Assembly: GCA_003215335.1 (NCBI GenBank) | Contig: QCKM01000001.1 | Coordinates: 124,001-188,000 of the forward strand | From: Prochlorococcus sp. AG-409-P01 | GTDB taxonomy: Bacteria; Cyanobacteriota; Cyanobacteriia; PCC-6307; Cyanobiaceae | Direction: 5' to 3' | DNA: 64,000 nucleotides | Shown here: positions 36,140 to 45,544 of the stretch, piece by piece | Numbering within the stretch: position 1 is the first letter of the stretch | How the letters are laid out: every line of letters starts with the position of its first letter | Made by a program: the position numbers and the translations under genes | The notes under the pieces: generated by a model | Told to the model about the DNA's origin: nothing | Seen by the model: the letters and a program-made list of their open reading frames with translations, nothing else | The model's database searches: none

Positions 36140-37405
36140 TTAAATTATTTTTTTCTTTTCCCTCCGATTGATCTCTTCTAGCCTTAGGCGTTTCAGTTCT
36201 GTTCCGAGCTCAGGACCAGATTGCCAACCTTTGTCCATGAGCATTCTTGCTGAAACGTTTGATTTTATGTGGCGCCAACGCCCCCACCAACGTAATAACT
36301 GCTGCCAATGTCTCACTCCTAAGCACGCTGTAAAAATGATTGTTTGAGGTGTCCAGTTGGCGTGTTCAAGTGCTTGACACCAATCGCTAGGTTGATGGAC
36401 AAGACATTTGTTTGCGAATTCATTGCTTTTGAGAAAGCTTTGAAGTTCAAGGCTTTCTTTTAGGAGTTGTTGATGTTGACGTGGTAATTGCAATCTTGCG
36501 GCTAATGCAAGTGCGTCTTTTGCACCTGATAGTAGGACTGGCAGAAGAGGGAGCCTTAGCCTTTGTGCCCAATGGAGGCGACGCAACCAGTGGGTATCTT
36601 TTTGAAGTCCATCGTCCAATAAGACTAGTGCTCCCCATTCTTGTAAGTTTGATATAGCAATTTCCCATGGTTCGCGTTCAAGCATTATCTCGAGTTCCAT
36701 CCTTAATCTTGTGCCAAGTGCGGGAGGTGCAAGTTCTGGTGGATCTCCCGGTTGCCAATTCCATGGCCAATTCTTAAGCGTTGAACGCACTTGATATTTG
36801 GATTGATCGGTCAAGACAAGCCCTAGCCTTGCCGAATATCGTGCACCCCTTATGACCCTCGTTGGGTCATCGGCAATGCTGTTTGAGTGCAGGAATGTCA
36901 GTTCTTTATTCGCTAAAGCTGATCTACCTTGGTATGGGTCAATTAGCTCTAAATTAGAGAGGTCAAGAGCAATTGCATTGACTGTAAAATCCCGTCTAGA
37001 CAGATCGTGCTCTAGAAAGTCTGACCTTACAATTGGGTTCTCCCCTGGGGCTGGATAATGCTCTTTTCGAGCACTGGCTATGTCTAGTGGAAATCCGTCT
37101 ATTGTTATTTCCACCGTGTCAAAAGAGGGGTGTACGCGCCATTTAGTTAGACGCTCACTTGAGAAGATCTGCTGCAGTACTTCTCCTAGTTGTATTGCTG
37201 AACCTTCTACAACTAGATCAACGTCACCTGGCGTTCTGATTGGCTCGAGATGATCTATGTGTAGTAGCCAATCCCGAACTACCCCACCAACTATTGCTAT
37301 ACGAGAGACTTTCAATTTTGATGCTGCTTGCAACAATTCCATTGCCAATTTCTTGGGTAGGCATGGAATCTCATTTCCGGACCTATCCATGTCCGGCAAC
37401 TCCAT
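36140..37405 (-). CDS. CCA tRNA nucleotidyltransferase (or poly(A)-polymerase-like)
   Basis: The 421-residue protein has the class II nucleotidyltransferase signatures IVGGVVRDWLL (GGxVRD), GDVDLVVEG (DxD) and SRRDFTVNAIAL (RRDF). These head-domain motifs mark the CCA-adding enzyme/poly(A)-polymerase family, which adds or repairs the 3' CCA of tRNA. The C-terminal half is helical, as in the neck, body and tail of the family. It converges with the SelD fusion, 23 bases apart, and its start lies 55 bases from the helicase stop at 37461. Prochlorococcus has no obligate CCA in all tRNA genes, so a CCA-adding enzyme is expected. CCA versus poly(A) specificity cannot be read directly. Confidence 0.87.
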   Translation of the reverse strand: MELPDMDRSGNEIPCLPKKLAMELLQAASKLKVSRIAIVGGVVRDWLLHIDHLEPIRTPGDVDLVVEGSAIQLGEVLQQIFSSERLTKWRVHPSFDTVEITIDGFPLDIASARKEHYPAPGENPIVRSDFLEHDLSRRDFTVNAIALDLSNLELIDPYQGRSALANKELTFLHSNSIADDPTRVIRGARYSARLGLVLTDQSKYQVRSTLKNWPWNWQPGDPPELAPPALGTRLRMELEIMLEREPWEIAISNLQEWGALVLLDDGLQKDTHWLRRLHWAQRLRLPLLPVLLSGAKDALALAARLQLPRQHQQLLKESLELQSFLKSNEFANKCLVHQPSDWCQALEHANWTPQTIIFTACLGVRHWQQLLRWWGRWRHIKSNVSARMLMDKGWQSGPELGTELKRLRLEEINRREKKKII

Positions 37406-37460
37406 TATTCGTGAATTGAGGAATTAAGTTCATCATCTCCAAATTAATGCTGTTTGGCTT

Positions 37461-39875
37461 TTAGGTATTGCCCAATGGTTTAATCGGTGCCAGCCGAGGA
37501 TCAAGTATTTTTGGTCCCATGCCTTGAAATTTGACCGCGATCGAAATTTTTTCTGCGCTCCCAAAGGTGTGGGTGACTTCTCCTTCTCCAAAATTTGCAT
37601 GAAACACTCTGTCCCCAACAGCCCATTCTCTGTCTGGAGTTGGACCTGCATGAAGACGCCTTACGGCATTGCTTGCTACGGCTTCACTTCCTCCTGTTTG
37701 CACAAGTCGAATTTCTGGTCGATCTATACGTGTTAAGCGATCAAGTCTTTTGCTTTGACGTAGAGCAGCACCTCCACTATGTGGAATGTCCCCTTTTACA
37801 AGGTCTTCAGGAATCTCTGAGAGAAAAACAGATGGCATAGCTGATTCACGTGTTCCGCCCCATAGCCTCCTTTCTGTTGCATGGAAGAGGAATAACCTTT
37901 CTTTAGCTCTGGTAATACCTACATAGCAAAGACGTCGTTCTTCTTCTAGTGCTGCAGGATCATCCATTGAGCGATAGCTAGGAAAAAGGCCTTGCTCCAT
38001 CCCAACCATGCACACTACTGGGAATTCCAAGCCTTTACTGCTATGCAATGTCATAAGTGTGACCCGATCCGAGGCTGTGTCTTTGTTGTCCGCATCGCTG
38101 GCAAGAGCTGCTGAAGCTAAAAATCCTTCTAGGTCTCCTTCTTCATTTTCCTCTTGATATTGCAGAGCTGCATTAATTAATTCCTGGAGATTTCTTCGAC
38201 GTTCTTCTGCTTCATCTGTTGCTTCTGCAATGAGCTCGCTTATGTAGCCACTTTTTTCCATTACTTGTTGAATGAGCTCAGCAGGAGCTACATCTTTTAT
38301 AAATCGCTGTAATTGATAAATGAGCTCGCTGAATTGCAGTAAACCTTTGGCGGACCGTCCACCCAGTGAGCGAACAGCTTCGGCATCATTGACAACCTCC
38401 CAGAGTGGTATTCCAAGTTGACTAGATGCATCTGTGAGACGTTGTACCGTCGTTTTCCCTATCCCTCTCCTCGGAACATTTAAAACCCTTAGCAGGCTGA
38501 CAGTGTCTGATGGATTAACAAGAAATCTTAAATAGGCAAGAATATCTTTGATTTCTCGCCTGTCATAGAAGCGAAGTCCTCCAACGACTACATATGGGAT
38601 GGACCATCTAACTAGAGACTCTTCTAATGCACGTGACTGTGCATTGGTTCGATAAAGAATCGCCATGTCTTTCCATTGAGGTCCTGGGAGTGCAGCTTCA
38701 ATCATTCGAAGCCTATGCACTACTGCTTCTGCTTCCGCTATTTCGTTATCACACCTTGTGAGAGTAATTGGCTCTCCCTCTATACGAGTTGCCCGCAAAA
38801 CCTTGTCTATTCTTTCCGTATTGTTTGCTATTAAGGCATTGGCTGCTTTTAAGATTGTTGCAGTTGATCGATAGTTGTCTTCAAGTTTCACCATTGTGGC
38901 AGTTTTATTATCAGGAGCTTTGTCACCAAAGTCATCTTGGAAACCCATTAGGATTGTGAAGTCGGCGGCTCGGAAGCTGTAGATACTTTGGTCAGCATCG
39001 CCTACTACGAAAACTGATCGATCTTCCCAGTTGTTGAAGACACTAGGACTTTCTCCATTAGCAACAAGCAGTCTGATTAATTCATATTGGGTACGGTTTG
39101 TATCCTGATATTCATCGACTAGGACATGCCTAAAGCGTTCATGCCAGTAACTTCGAACTTGATCATTTTGACTTAATAATTGAACTGGCAATAACAGCAA
39201 ATCATCGAAGTCAAGAGCATTATTAGCTGCTAATGCTCGTCGATATCTACGGTACGTCTCTGCAACAAGTTTTCCTCGTTGGCCTTCAGCATTTTTTTCT
39301 AGATGATCTGGCATCCAGCCTTGATTTTTTGCATTGCTTATAGCCCAGCGAATTTTTTTAGGTTCGAATCTTTTCGGGTCAAGTTGCAGTTCTTGCGTCA
39401 CAATCTCTTTGATAAGACTTTGTGCATCTGTTTCGTCGTATATAGAAAACTGACGGGTCCAGCTAAGACCTTCTTGATCTCTAAATTTATTAATGTCATA
39501 ACGAAGGAGCCTTGCAAAAAGAGCATGAAAGGTCCCTATCCAAAGCTCTTTAGTGATTTCTTGGTAAATCCTGTTTCGCAATTGACGTTGTTGAATAATT
39601 GGAATGGTTTCTAATGGCTGGCCAAATTGGGTTTTAGAAAGCTTTTGCGCAAGCAGCACTTCAAGACGCTCTTTCATTTCTCGAGCAGCTTTGTTGGTAA
39701 ATGTCACCGCTAAAATTTTTGTTGGATCTACTGAGTGGTGACCAATTAAATGGGCTATACGATGTGTGAGTGCCCGTGTTTTTCCACTGCCAGCACCTGC
39801 CACAACCAGCAATGGCCCGGTGTAATGATCCACCGCTTTTCGTTGGGCATCATTAAGGCCTGTGAGAAAGCTCAT
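37461..39875 (-). CDS. UvrD/PcrA/Rep-type ATP-dependent DNA helicase
   Basis: An 804-residue superfamily-1A helicase with LNDAQRKAVDHYTGP (Q-motif region), Walker A AGAGSGKTRALTHR, the DExx-box VDEYQDTNRTQYEL, VGDADQSIYSFRAAD, LEDNYRSTATIL, LMTLHSSKGLEFPVVCMVGMEQGLFP and VGITRAKERL. These place it with PcrA/UvrD, which unwind DNA in repair and during replication-fork clearance. The last ~100 residues (WAVGDRVFHANFGEGEVTH) form the C-terminal Tudor-like region common in PcrA. The gene is well conserved in length. It lies divergent from the glycosyltransferase gene at 39992. Confidence 0.94.
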   Translation of the reverse strand: MSFLTGLNDAQRKAVDHYTGPLLVVAGAGSGKTRALTHRIAHLIGHHSVDPTKILAVTFTNKAAREMKERLEVLLAQKLSKTQFGQPLETIPIIQQRQLRNRIYQEITKELWIGTFHALFARLLRYDINKFRDQEGLSWTRQFSIYDETDAQSLIKEIVTQELQLDPKRFEPKKIRWAISNAKNQGWMPDHLEKNAEGQRGKLVAETYRRYRRALAANNALDFDDLLLLPVQLLSQNDQVRSYWHERFRHVLVDEYQDTNRTQYELIRLLVANGESPSVFNNWEDRSVFVVGDADQSIYSFRAADFTILMGFQDDFGDKAPDNKTATMVKLEDNYRSTATILKAANALIANNTERIDKVLRATRIEGEPITLTRCDNEIAEAEAVVHRLRMIEAALPGPQWKDMAILYRTNAQSRALEESLVRWSIPYVVVGGLRFYDRREIKDILAYLRFLVNPSDTVSLLRVLNVPRRGIGKTTVQRLTDASSQLGIPLWEVVNDAEAVRSLGGRSAKGLLQFSELIYQLQRFIKDVAPAELIQQVMEKSGYISELIAEATDEAEERRRNLQELINAALQYQEENEEGDLEGFLASAALASDADNKDTASDRVTLMTLHSSKGLEFPVVCMVGMEQGLFPSYRSMDDPAALEEERRLCYVGITRAKERLFLFHATERRLWGGTRESAMPSVFLSEIPEDLVKGDIPHSGGAALRQSKRLDRLTRIDRPEIRLVQTGGSEAVASNAVRRLHAGPTPDREWAVGDRVFHANFGEGEVTHTFGSAEKISIAVKFQGMGPKILDPRLAPIKPLGNT

Positions 39876-39991
39876 TGGCTAAAGCTATCGCTCATTGGAA
39901 AACTTCTGGATGATTGTCCTGAGAAGCGCTTGAATTGATAGCTCAGTCTTAATTGAAAAGGGTTAACTGTGGGCCAGAAAGGATTGAAATT

Positions 39992-40870
39992 GTGACTACT
40001 GCAAATCAGGATCTAGTTGTTCTTACTGTGGCTTATCATTCGCAACAAGCCTTGAAAGCTTTGGCAGAGGATTTTGGTCGACAGACAAAAGAGCCGAACC
40101 TCTGGATTGTGGTTAATAACAGTCCTCAGAGTGCTGAGCCTCTTTTGATTGGTGACAAGGGCTATATCAAGATTCTCGAAGGTAATGAAGGAGATGGTTT
40201 TGGAATAGGTTGTAATCGTGGTCTCGATTATTTACTTGACCATCAATGGGAAGGTTGGGTTTGGTTACTTAATCCTGATGCGGTTTTATTAGAGACGAGC
40301 ACGATAGAGGATATCGGGAAGATTTTGGGTAGCTTTCGACCTAGAGCCTTAATTGGGACAGGAGTTTTGGATGGCTTTGGGGACATTGACCCAAGTGCAG
40401 GGTGGATTGATCCTGGATTTAATTTTCGTAGTCGCAATGTTGACTCAACAACCATCGAATTTGGCTCGAAAGACCCTGTCAATGTTGATTGGTTAAGTGG
40501 GTGTAGTCTTCTGTTCAAGCCAAATGCACATGAATCAAAGCCTAGATTTGAAAACTATTTGCCGCTTTATTACGAGGATATTGATTTTTGTTTGAGGTTG
40601 TCGAAAGACGGTTCACCTGTTTTGTGGCTTCCTTCAATTTGGATTGGTCATCAACGTGGTCATGGCAGCCAAGTTTCTTCTGGCCGACGATTGCGTCTTT
40701 CTACATGTAGCTATGTTCGGTTCCTCCAGCGTTATCGATCTGGATGGGTGTTGTTTTTTCGGACAATGAGACTGTTAAGCAAAGCTTTTGTCCTTTTGCC
40801 TCTTCAGCCACGGAAAAGTTGGGCTGTATTGCAAGGCTGGTGGGAAGCATTTAGACAGCCTTTAGCGTGA
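39992..40870 (+). CDS. Family 2 glycosyltransferase (rhamnosyltransferase-like)
   Basis: The ~292-residue GT-A enzyme has VVLTVAYHSQQALKALAEDF at its start, GFGIGCNRGLDYLL, WLLNPDAVLLE as a DxD-like segment (NPDA), and LPLYYEDIDFCLRLSKDG, the ED(I)DF pattern of rhamnosyl- and related transferases. I prefer the GTG at 39992, which has AAGGA eight bases before it; a TTG at 39953 is an alternative. Its stop overlaps the GTG of the next glycosyltransferase by four bases (GTGA), so the two are coupled. They probably act in sequence on a surface polysaccharide; the sugars are not identifiable. Confidence 0.84.
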   Translation: MTTANQDLVVLTVAYHSQQALKALAEDFGRQTKEPNLWIVVNNSPQSAEPLLIGDKGYIKILEGNEGDGFGIGCNRGLDYLLDHQWEGWVWLLNPDAVLLETSTIEDIGKILGSFRPRALIGTGVLDGFGDIDPSAGWIDPGFNFRSRNVDSTTIEFGSKDPVNVDWLSGCSLLFKPNAHESKPRFENYLPLYYEDIDFCLRLSKDGSPVLWLPSIWIGHQRGHGSQVSSGRRLRLSTCSYVRFLQRYRSGWVLFFRTMRLLSKAFVLLPLQPRKSWAVLQGWWEAFRQPLA

Positions 40871-41943
40871 GTAATCGTCATCCACTTGCGTTGTTTAATG
40901 GCAGTTATTTGGGCCAGAAACCAACTGGGATAGGGGTTGTAGCTCGGGAATTGGTTAATGCTCTTGACCCTGAAACTGTACCTTTGTTGGACCCTCAAAA
41001 GGGATCGCGCCCTGGCAGCATATTTATCCCAAACAACTTGTCCCCTGATTTTGGAACGAAAGGACATTTTCGTCGTTTGATATGGACCCAGACAAAACTC
41101 CCTGCTCTAATTAAAAGAACAGGTCACCCAATACTTTTATCCCCTTTGCCAGAGGCCCCTTTATTGAGTGGAGTTAGGTCCATTGTTTTGGTTCATGACT
41201 TGCTTCCTTTGAGATATCCACAAGTAACACCTCTTTTGCTATATCACTTAAGCTATGTTCCTGTTGTTTTGCATACTGCTAAAAGAATATTGTGTAATTC
41301 TGAGGCCACTGCGCGTGAGGTCAATGGAAGGTTAGGTGTACCAATTAGCAAGTTGACAACCATTCCCCTCGGGTTTAACTCTGACAAATTGCACCCTTTA
41401 GATATATCTAGGAAACCTTTTTTCCTTGTTTTAGGGAGACATGATCCTCATAAAAATATTGCGCGAGTAATCCAAGCTCTTTCTTTTTTGAAGGACAAAG
41501 AAATTGAACTTTGGATGGTAGGGCCTCAGGACGATCGCTATACACCAAGCTTAAAACAAAAGGCTAAAGAACTAGGGCTTTTAAAGCGATGCAGATGGAT
41601 TCCTTGGGTAACGGATGAAGAAAAGTTGAAGTTGCTAAATCAGTGTCAAGCCTTGATCATAGCTAGCCTTTGGGAAGGCTTTGGCCTTCCTGCGCTTGAA
41701 GCAATGGCATGTAATACTCCTGTTATTTCTGCAAGGGCTGGCGCTCTGCCTGAAGTGGTTGAAGATGCTGGGCTAATTGTTGACCCTATGAATTCTTATG
41801 AGATAGCAGATGCAATGAAGCAAGTAATACTTGATATGTCATTGCGACAAGAATTGATTGCCAATGGACGACAGCGCTTAAATACTTATACATGGGACAA
41901 ATCGGCAGGGATAATTTTGGAAATTATCAATCAGTTGTCGTAA
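40867..41943 (+). CDS. Family 4 (GT-B) glycosyltransferase
   Basis: The 358-residue GT-B protein shows the family-4 C-terminal donor-binding region: FFLVLGRHDPHKNIARVIQAL, then LIIASLWEGFGLPALEAMACNTPVISARAGALPEV, with the conserved E(x7)E spacing. The N-terminal half has GTGIGVVARELV-like glycine-rich acceptor segments (PTGIGVVARELVNAL). It is coupled to the upstream GT2 by a GTGA overlap and lies just left of the phycoerythrin region, but has no role in it. It probably adds one sugar to an extracellular polysaccharide. A very similar fold is used for mannosyl- and glucosyltransferases, so the donor is unknown. Confidence 0.88.
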   Translation: MSNRHPLALFNGSYLGQKPTGIGVVARELVNALDPETVPLLDPQKGSRPGSIFIPNNLSPDFGTKGHFRRLIWTQTKLPALIKRTGHPILLSPLPEAPLLSGVRSIVLVHDLLPLRYPQVTPLLLYHLSYVPVVLHTAKRILCNSEATAREVNGRLGVPISKLTTIPLGFNSDKLHPLDISRKPFFLVLGRHDPHKNIARVIQALSFLKDKEIELWMVGPQDDRYTPSLKQKAKELGLLKRCRWIPWVTDEEKLKLLNQCQALIIASLWEGFGLPALEAMACNTPVISARAGALPEVVEDAGLIVDPMNSYEIADAMKQVILDMSLRQELIANGRQRLNTYTWDKSAGIILEIINQLS

Positions 41944-42004
41944 TTAATACTTTTTCTTATTTAGCTCAAGAGTTATCACTTATACTTTCTCTGGTGAAGA
42001 TGCT

Positions 42005-42220
42005 TTATTCATGTTTATCTTTATCTCTTTGCTTGCTAAGCTTGGAAATAATTTCTTCGATATTTTTTAATTCAGCATGTTCATCAATTGTTGATTCGAT
42101 CTTGTTTTTTGGCATTCCTAGTTTTTGAGAGATTTTAATCACCTCCTTTTGCAGCCGATCGTGATATGCGGTCAGCTCTTCAATTGATTCTTGTAATTCC
42201 TGCTGTGTCGGTTCCGACAT
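42005..42220 (-). CDS. Small coiled-coil protein, unknown function
   Basis: A 71-residue highly charged protein with heptad-like spacing of Leu/Ile (ESIEELTAYHDRLQKEVIKISQKL, shown as parts). It probably forms a helical coiled coil. It has an ATG start and lies between a plus-strand glycosyltransferase and the phycoerythrin promoter region, so it is read away from ppeB. I do not recognise a family. Small proteins of this kind are common in marine picocyanobacteria and often conserved. Coding is supported by the complete frame and codon use, not by an assigned function. Confidence 0.55.
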   Translation of the reverse strand: MSEPTQQELQESIEELTAYHDRLQKEVIKISQKLGMPKNKIESTIDEHAELKNIEEIISKLSKQRDKDKHE

Positions 42221-42580
42221 GGATCAACTCATTCACTTTCCACAATAGTGGGTCCTCTTTATCTCTGTAATTTCAAACAACCCAGATCTGAAGCGTTTTC
42301 ATTGAGGTAGTGATCGACCCTAGTGCTTGATTATTAATTGAGTTACGAACCGTTGCGTTAACTTCTTTTGGCGGATTAGCTCATGCCTCTAGGCGTAGGT
42401 TTAGAAAGGTTTGTCTGTCCTTTTAAAAGAATCCGCTTTGTACAAAGAACCTGGTCAGTAAATATGGTTTGGGTCATTCAAAAGCCCAACTATTAATTAC
42501 TGAGCATTTTCATCAAAGCTTATGGCTTCATTCAAATGGATGTGACTTGCTTAAACCCTTCAAACTGTCTTGCCTTATAA
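42221..42580 (+). promoter_or_regulatory. Phycoerythrin promoter region with two adjacent perfect palindromes
   Basis: This 360-base region holds no gene. CTTTTAAAAG (42420-42429, 10 bp) and CTTTGTACAAAG (42436-42447, 12 bp) are perfect palindromes six bases apart, 134-161 bases before the ppeB ATG. They are candidate operators for a light- or nutrient-responsive regulator. No secure -10/-35 pair was identified, and no Shine-Dalgarno sequence precedes ppeB, which is common in this lineage. The bound regulator is unknown. Confidence 0.45.
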
Positions 42581-43129
<549 letters not shown>

Positions 43130-43187
43130 ATCTTTCGATCACTTTCTCCAAAAAAACAATTCACACTTCCTAATTGGAAAGCACCCA

Positions 43188-43655
43188 ATGAAATCCGCAG
43201 TCACAACCGTAGTGACCGCAGCTGATGCGGCAGGTCGCTTTCCCTCGTCAAGTGACATAGAGGCCGTCAAAGGTTCTTTTGATAGGGCACCAGAAAGGAT
43301 GCAGGCGGCAGAAAAGCTTGCATCTTCAATCGACAATATGACTGCAGAGGCAGTGGAGGCCGTTTACAGCAAAGGTTTTTACGAACAGGCAAATAAAGAC
43401 AAGTGTGCTCGAGATATAAACCATTATTTGCGCCTTATAAATTATTGTTTGGTTACTGGTGGTACAGGTCCACTTGATGAGTGGGGTATTGCCGGGATGC
43501 GTGAGGTTATACGTGCTCATGTCCTGCCGACTGCTGCTTACATTGAGGCATTTACCTATATTCGTGATCGAGTCTCAGTTCCTGGGGATATGGGACCTCA
43601 GGCTGCCACAGAGTTTAAGGGACTCTTGGATTATTTAATTAATGCTCTCTCCTGA
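43188..43655 (+). CDS. ppeA: Phycoerythrin α subunit, shortened, one bilin site lost
   Basis: The 155-residue protein is clearly a phycoerythrin α subunit (SAVTTVVTAADAAGRFPS; GTGPLDEWGIAGMREV; LLDYLINALS). It is shorter than the usual ~164 residues, missing sequence just before the Cys82 site. Cys73 in DKCARDINHY is the Cys82 equivalent, but where others have CAP in RDRACAP this reads RDRVSVP, so the Cys139 bilin site is gone (Ser130). It should carry one chromophore. CpeY and CpeZ, the lyase pair for α-Cys82, are nearby. The GGAAAG upstream is a plausible ribosome-binding site. Confidence 0.95.
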   Translation: MKSAVTTVVTAADAAGRFPSSSDIEAVKGSFDRAPERMQAAEKLASSIDNMTAEAVEAVYSKGFYEQANKDKCARDINHYLRLINYCLVTGGTGPLDEWGIAGMREVIRAHVLPTAAYIEAFTYIRDRVSVPGDMGPQAATEFKGLLDYLINALS

Positions 43656-43731
43656 GCTTTTAATCTATAGAATAAACTTCTTGAATATAATTTTTAAATA
43701 ATATATTTTAGATTTGAAATTAGAAAGAGAA

Positions 43732-43771
43732 TTATTATATAACTCTTTCTCTAGCGAGAGTTTTATAATAA
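43732..43771 (+). terminator. Strong AT-rich hairpin between ppeA and cpeZ
   Basis: A 15-bp stem with one mismatch: TTATTATATAACTCT (43732-43746) and AGAGTTTTATAATAA (43757-43771), with a 10-base loop. It lies about 77 bases after ppeA and 52 before cpeZ. There is no T-run after it, so it may be an mRNA-stabilising end or a partial terminator that lets abundant subunit mRNA exceed lyase mRNA, as is common for phycobiliprotein operons. That role is inferred. Confidence 0.55.
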
Positions 43772-43823
43772 GATCAAATTTAAAAGTACTTATAGCGATT
43801 ACTTCTTCTTTGACTGAAGTCTT

Positions 43824-44435
43824 ATGACTAAAGATGATGATTCTTTGCCTCCTTTGAACAATTTGTTTGAGGATCTAATGCACCCAAATCCTCATATAAA
43901 TCGAGAGGCATATTTAAAAATGGCTTTCTATTGGCCTAAGGAATCCCTTCCTCTTTTGTTGGCTAATCTTGATCATGAAAATATTGCACTTAGAAGAATT
44001 TCAGTGAAGGCATTGGGTGCTTTTGGAAGAGATGCTCTTCTTCCTTTGGCTGAACTGTTTTCTACATCTAACAGCAATATTGTTCGCACAAGCTGCTTAA
44101 AGGGATTTGTTCAAGTCGCAATTAATATTCAAGAAGAATTTCCTCCATATGCAATGAAGGCAATTGAATTGGCTTTTTTAGATGAATCTCCAGAAATTAT
44201 ATTGACTTTAATTCCATTACTTAAACTTTTGGAAAAGCAAGGGATTGAATTGCTACTTAGAGCTTGTAGAGATGATAATATTTTGAGGGCTTCAGCTGCT
44301 GTAACTGCATTAGGTGAGTGTGACGACCCCAAGGCTAAAAAAATTTTAAAAGAGATGGTGGATAGTCCTTTTGTCGACAAGTCTTTATCTGAAAGCGTAA
44401 TTGATGCTCTGAATACCATCGAACAAAGAAATTGA
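43824..44435 (+). CDS. cpeZ: Phycoerythrobilin lyase subunit CpeZ
   Basis: The 203-residue protein is a PBS-lyase HEAT-repeat protein: ALRRISVKALGAFGRDALLPLAELF and RASAAVTALGECDDPKAKKIL (quoted in part) are typical repeats. Its length fits CpeZ (~205). CpeY/CpeZ form the lyase that attaches phycoerythrobilin to the Cys82-type site of the α subunit. It follows ppeA after a hairpin. CpeZ is also reported as a chaperone for CpeB. Downstream, the CpeF/MpeV-like gene lies on the opposite strand and converges, with a small GAGA-TGA-TCTC stem at about 44448-44458. Confidence 0.82.
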   Translation: MTKDDDSLPPLNNLFEDLMHPNPHINREAYLKMAFYWPKESLPLLLANLDHENIALRRISVKALGAFGRDALLPLAELFSTSNSNIVRTSCLKGFVQVAINIQEEFPPYAMKAIELAFLDESPEIILTLIPLLKLLEKQGIELLLRACRDDNILRASAAVTALGECDDPKAKKILKEMVDSPFVDKSLSESVIDALNTIEQRN

Positions 44436-44473
44436 TATCAATATAAAGAGATGATCTCAAATTAATTTTGAAG

Positions 44474-45373
44474 CTATTTGTGGAAATTCATTAAATGATT
44501 GATTGCTAGTTGAAGAACATTAATGACTTGTGGATCTTCTTCTCTTTGAATTCTTCTTTTTAGTTGTTCAATTGTTGAAAAAGACTCGAGTCTCATAAGG
44601 GAAAATGCCGCATTCCTTCGAACTTGTGCATCTGAATCATTAAGCCTTTGTATTAGTAGTGGCTCTGCAAACTTGGCGTCTTGGAGTCTTCCAAGTAAAG
44701 AGGTCGCTTCGGCTCGAACGTCGACAACTGGATCATTGAGAGCTGCTTTAACTAGTTCACGAGCGGCTGAATCCTCTAGAGATTGAATTTGCTCTCCAAG
44801 TGCAGCAATGGCTGCAGCTCTTATTTTGGGGTCAGTGGAGATAGCGGCTTCACGAAGGGCCTTGGGGGCCTCGGATCCAACAAAAGCTAGTCCCCAGCTG
44901 GCTAATCCGCATTGAATAGGAGTACTGTTTGGATTTTTCAGGACCTCCAGTAATAGTTTGGCCGCAGCTTCACCGAAAATTGCCATTGCCCCAACTGCTG
45001 ACCCCTGAACAACTGGGTCTGGATCATTGATCAACGCTTTAAGGAGTGCCGTTAACGCACTTTGTTCGCCAACTAATTTAAGTGTTTTTGCAGCTGCTCT
45101 TCTTACGGTGACACTTGGATTTTTGAGTAAAGCATCCTGAAGTGCAGGAATGGCAGGTTTGCCTACTAGGCCAAGACTCTTTACAAAAGTCCGTCTTACA
45201 AGACCTCTTTTGTCTCCTAGACCAGCAATCATTCGTTGTATTTGTATGTCAGTTGCGTCTAATTTGTCCCCAGTTCTGATCTTCTCTTTAAGCTCGTTTG
45301 CTAACTTTAAAGCTTCTTTTTCAGCAAGTTTAACCTGAGCTACTTGAATTAGTTTTTGGGATTCTTTTGACAA
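44474..45373 (-). CDS. PBS-lyase HEAT-repeat protein, CpeF/MpeV-like
   Basis: The 299-residue protein consists of about five to seven HEAT-like repeats (RAAAKTLKLVGEQSALTALL; RAAAIAALGEQIQSL; VRRNAAFSLMRLES). It is the size of CpeF (formerly MpeV), which attaches the doubly linked bilin at β Cys50/61; those two cysteines are present in ppeB here. It starts with TTG, with a stop codon eight codons upstream and no ATG earlier in frame. It is on the minus strand between cpeZ and cpeY, which are on plus. The name mpeX has been used for related genes. Exact orthology needs phylogeny. Confidence 0.68.
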   Translation of the reverse strand: MSKESQKLIQVAQVKLAEKEALKLANELKEKIRTGDKLDATDIQIQRMIAGLGDKRGLVRRTFVKSLGLVGKPAIPALQDALLKNPSVTVRRAAAKTLKLVGEQSALTALLKALINDPDPVVQGSAVGAMAIFGEAAAKLLLEVLKNPNSTPIQCGLASWGLAFVGSEAPKALREAAISTDPKIRAAAIAALGEQIQSLEDSAARELVKAALNDPVVDVRAEATSLLGRLQDAKFAEPLLIQRLNDSDAQVRRNAAFSLMRLESFSTIEQLKRRIQREEDPQVINVLQLAINHLMNFHK

Positions 45374-45544
45374 TTCAATCTCTACTAGAGGTTGTCATTA
45401 TGCCTCTTTATAATAAATTTTTTCTATACGGCGCATGAAGAATCTTTTGTTGTGAGGCCTTTGATTGCTCCTTTTGAGTTTGTTCAAGTGAAAATGCATT
45501 TTGATTTTTGGCACCCTCAAGCCCCTCATCATCATTTGTGAAAA

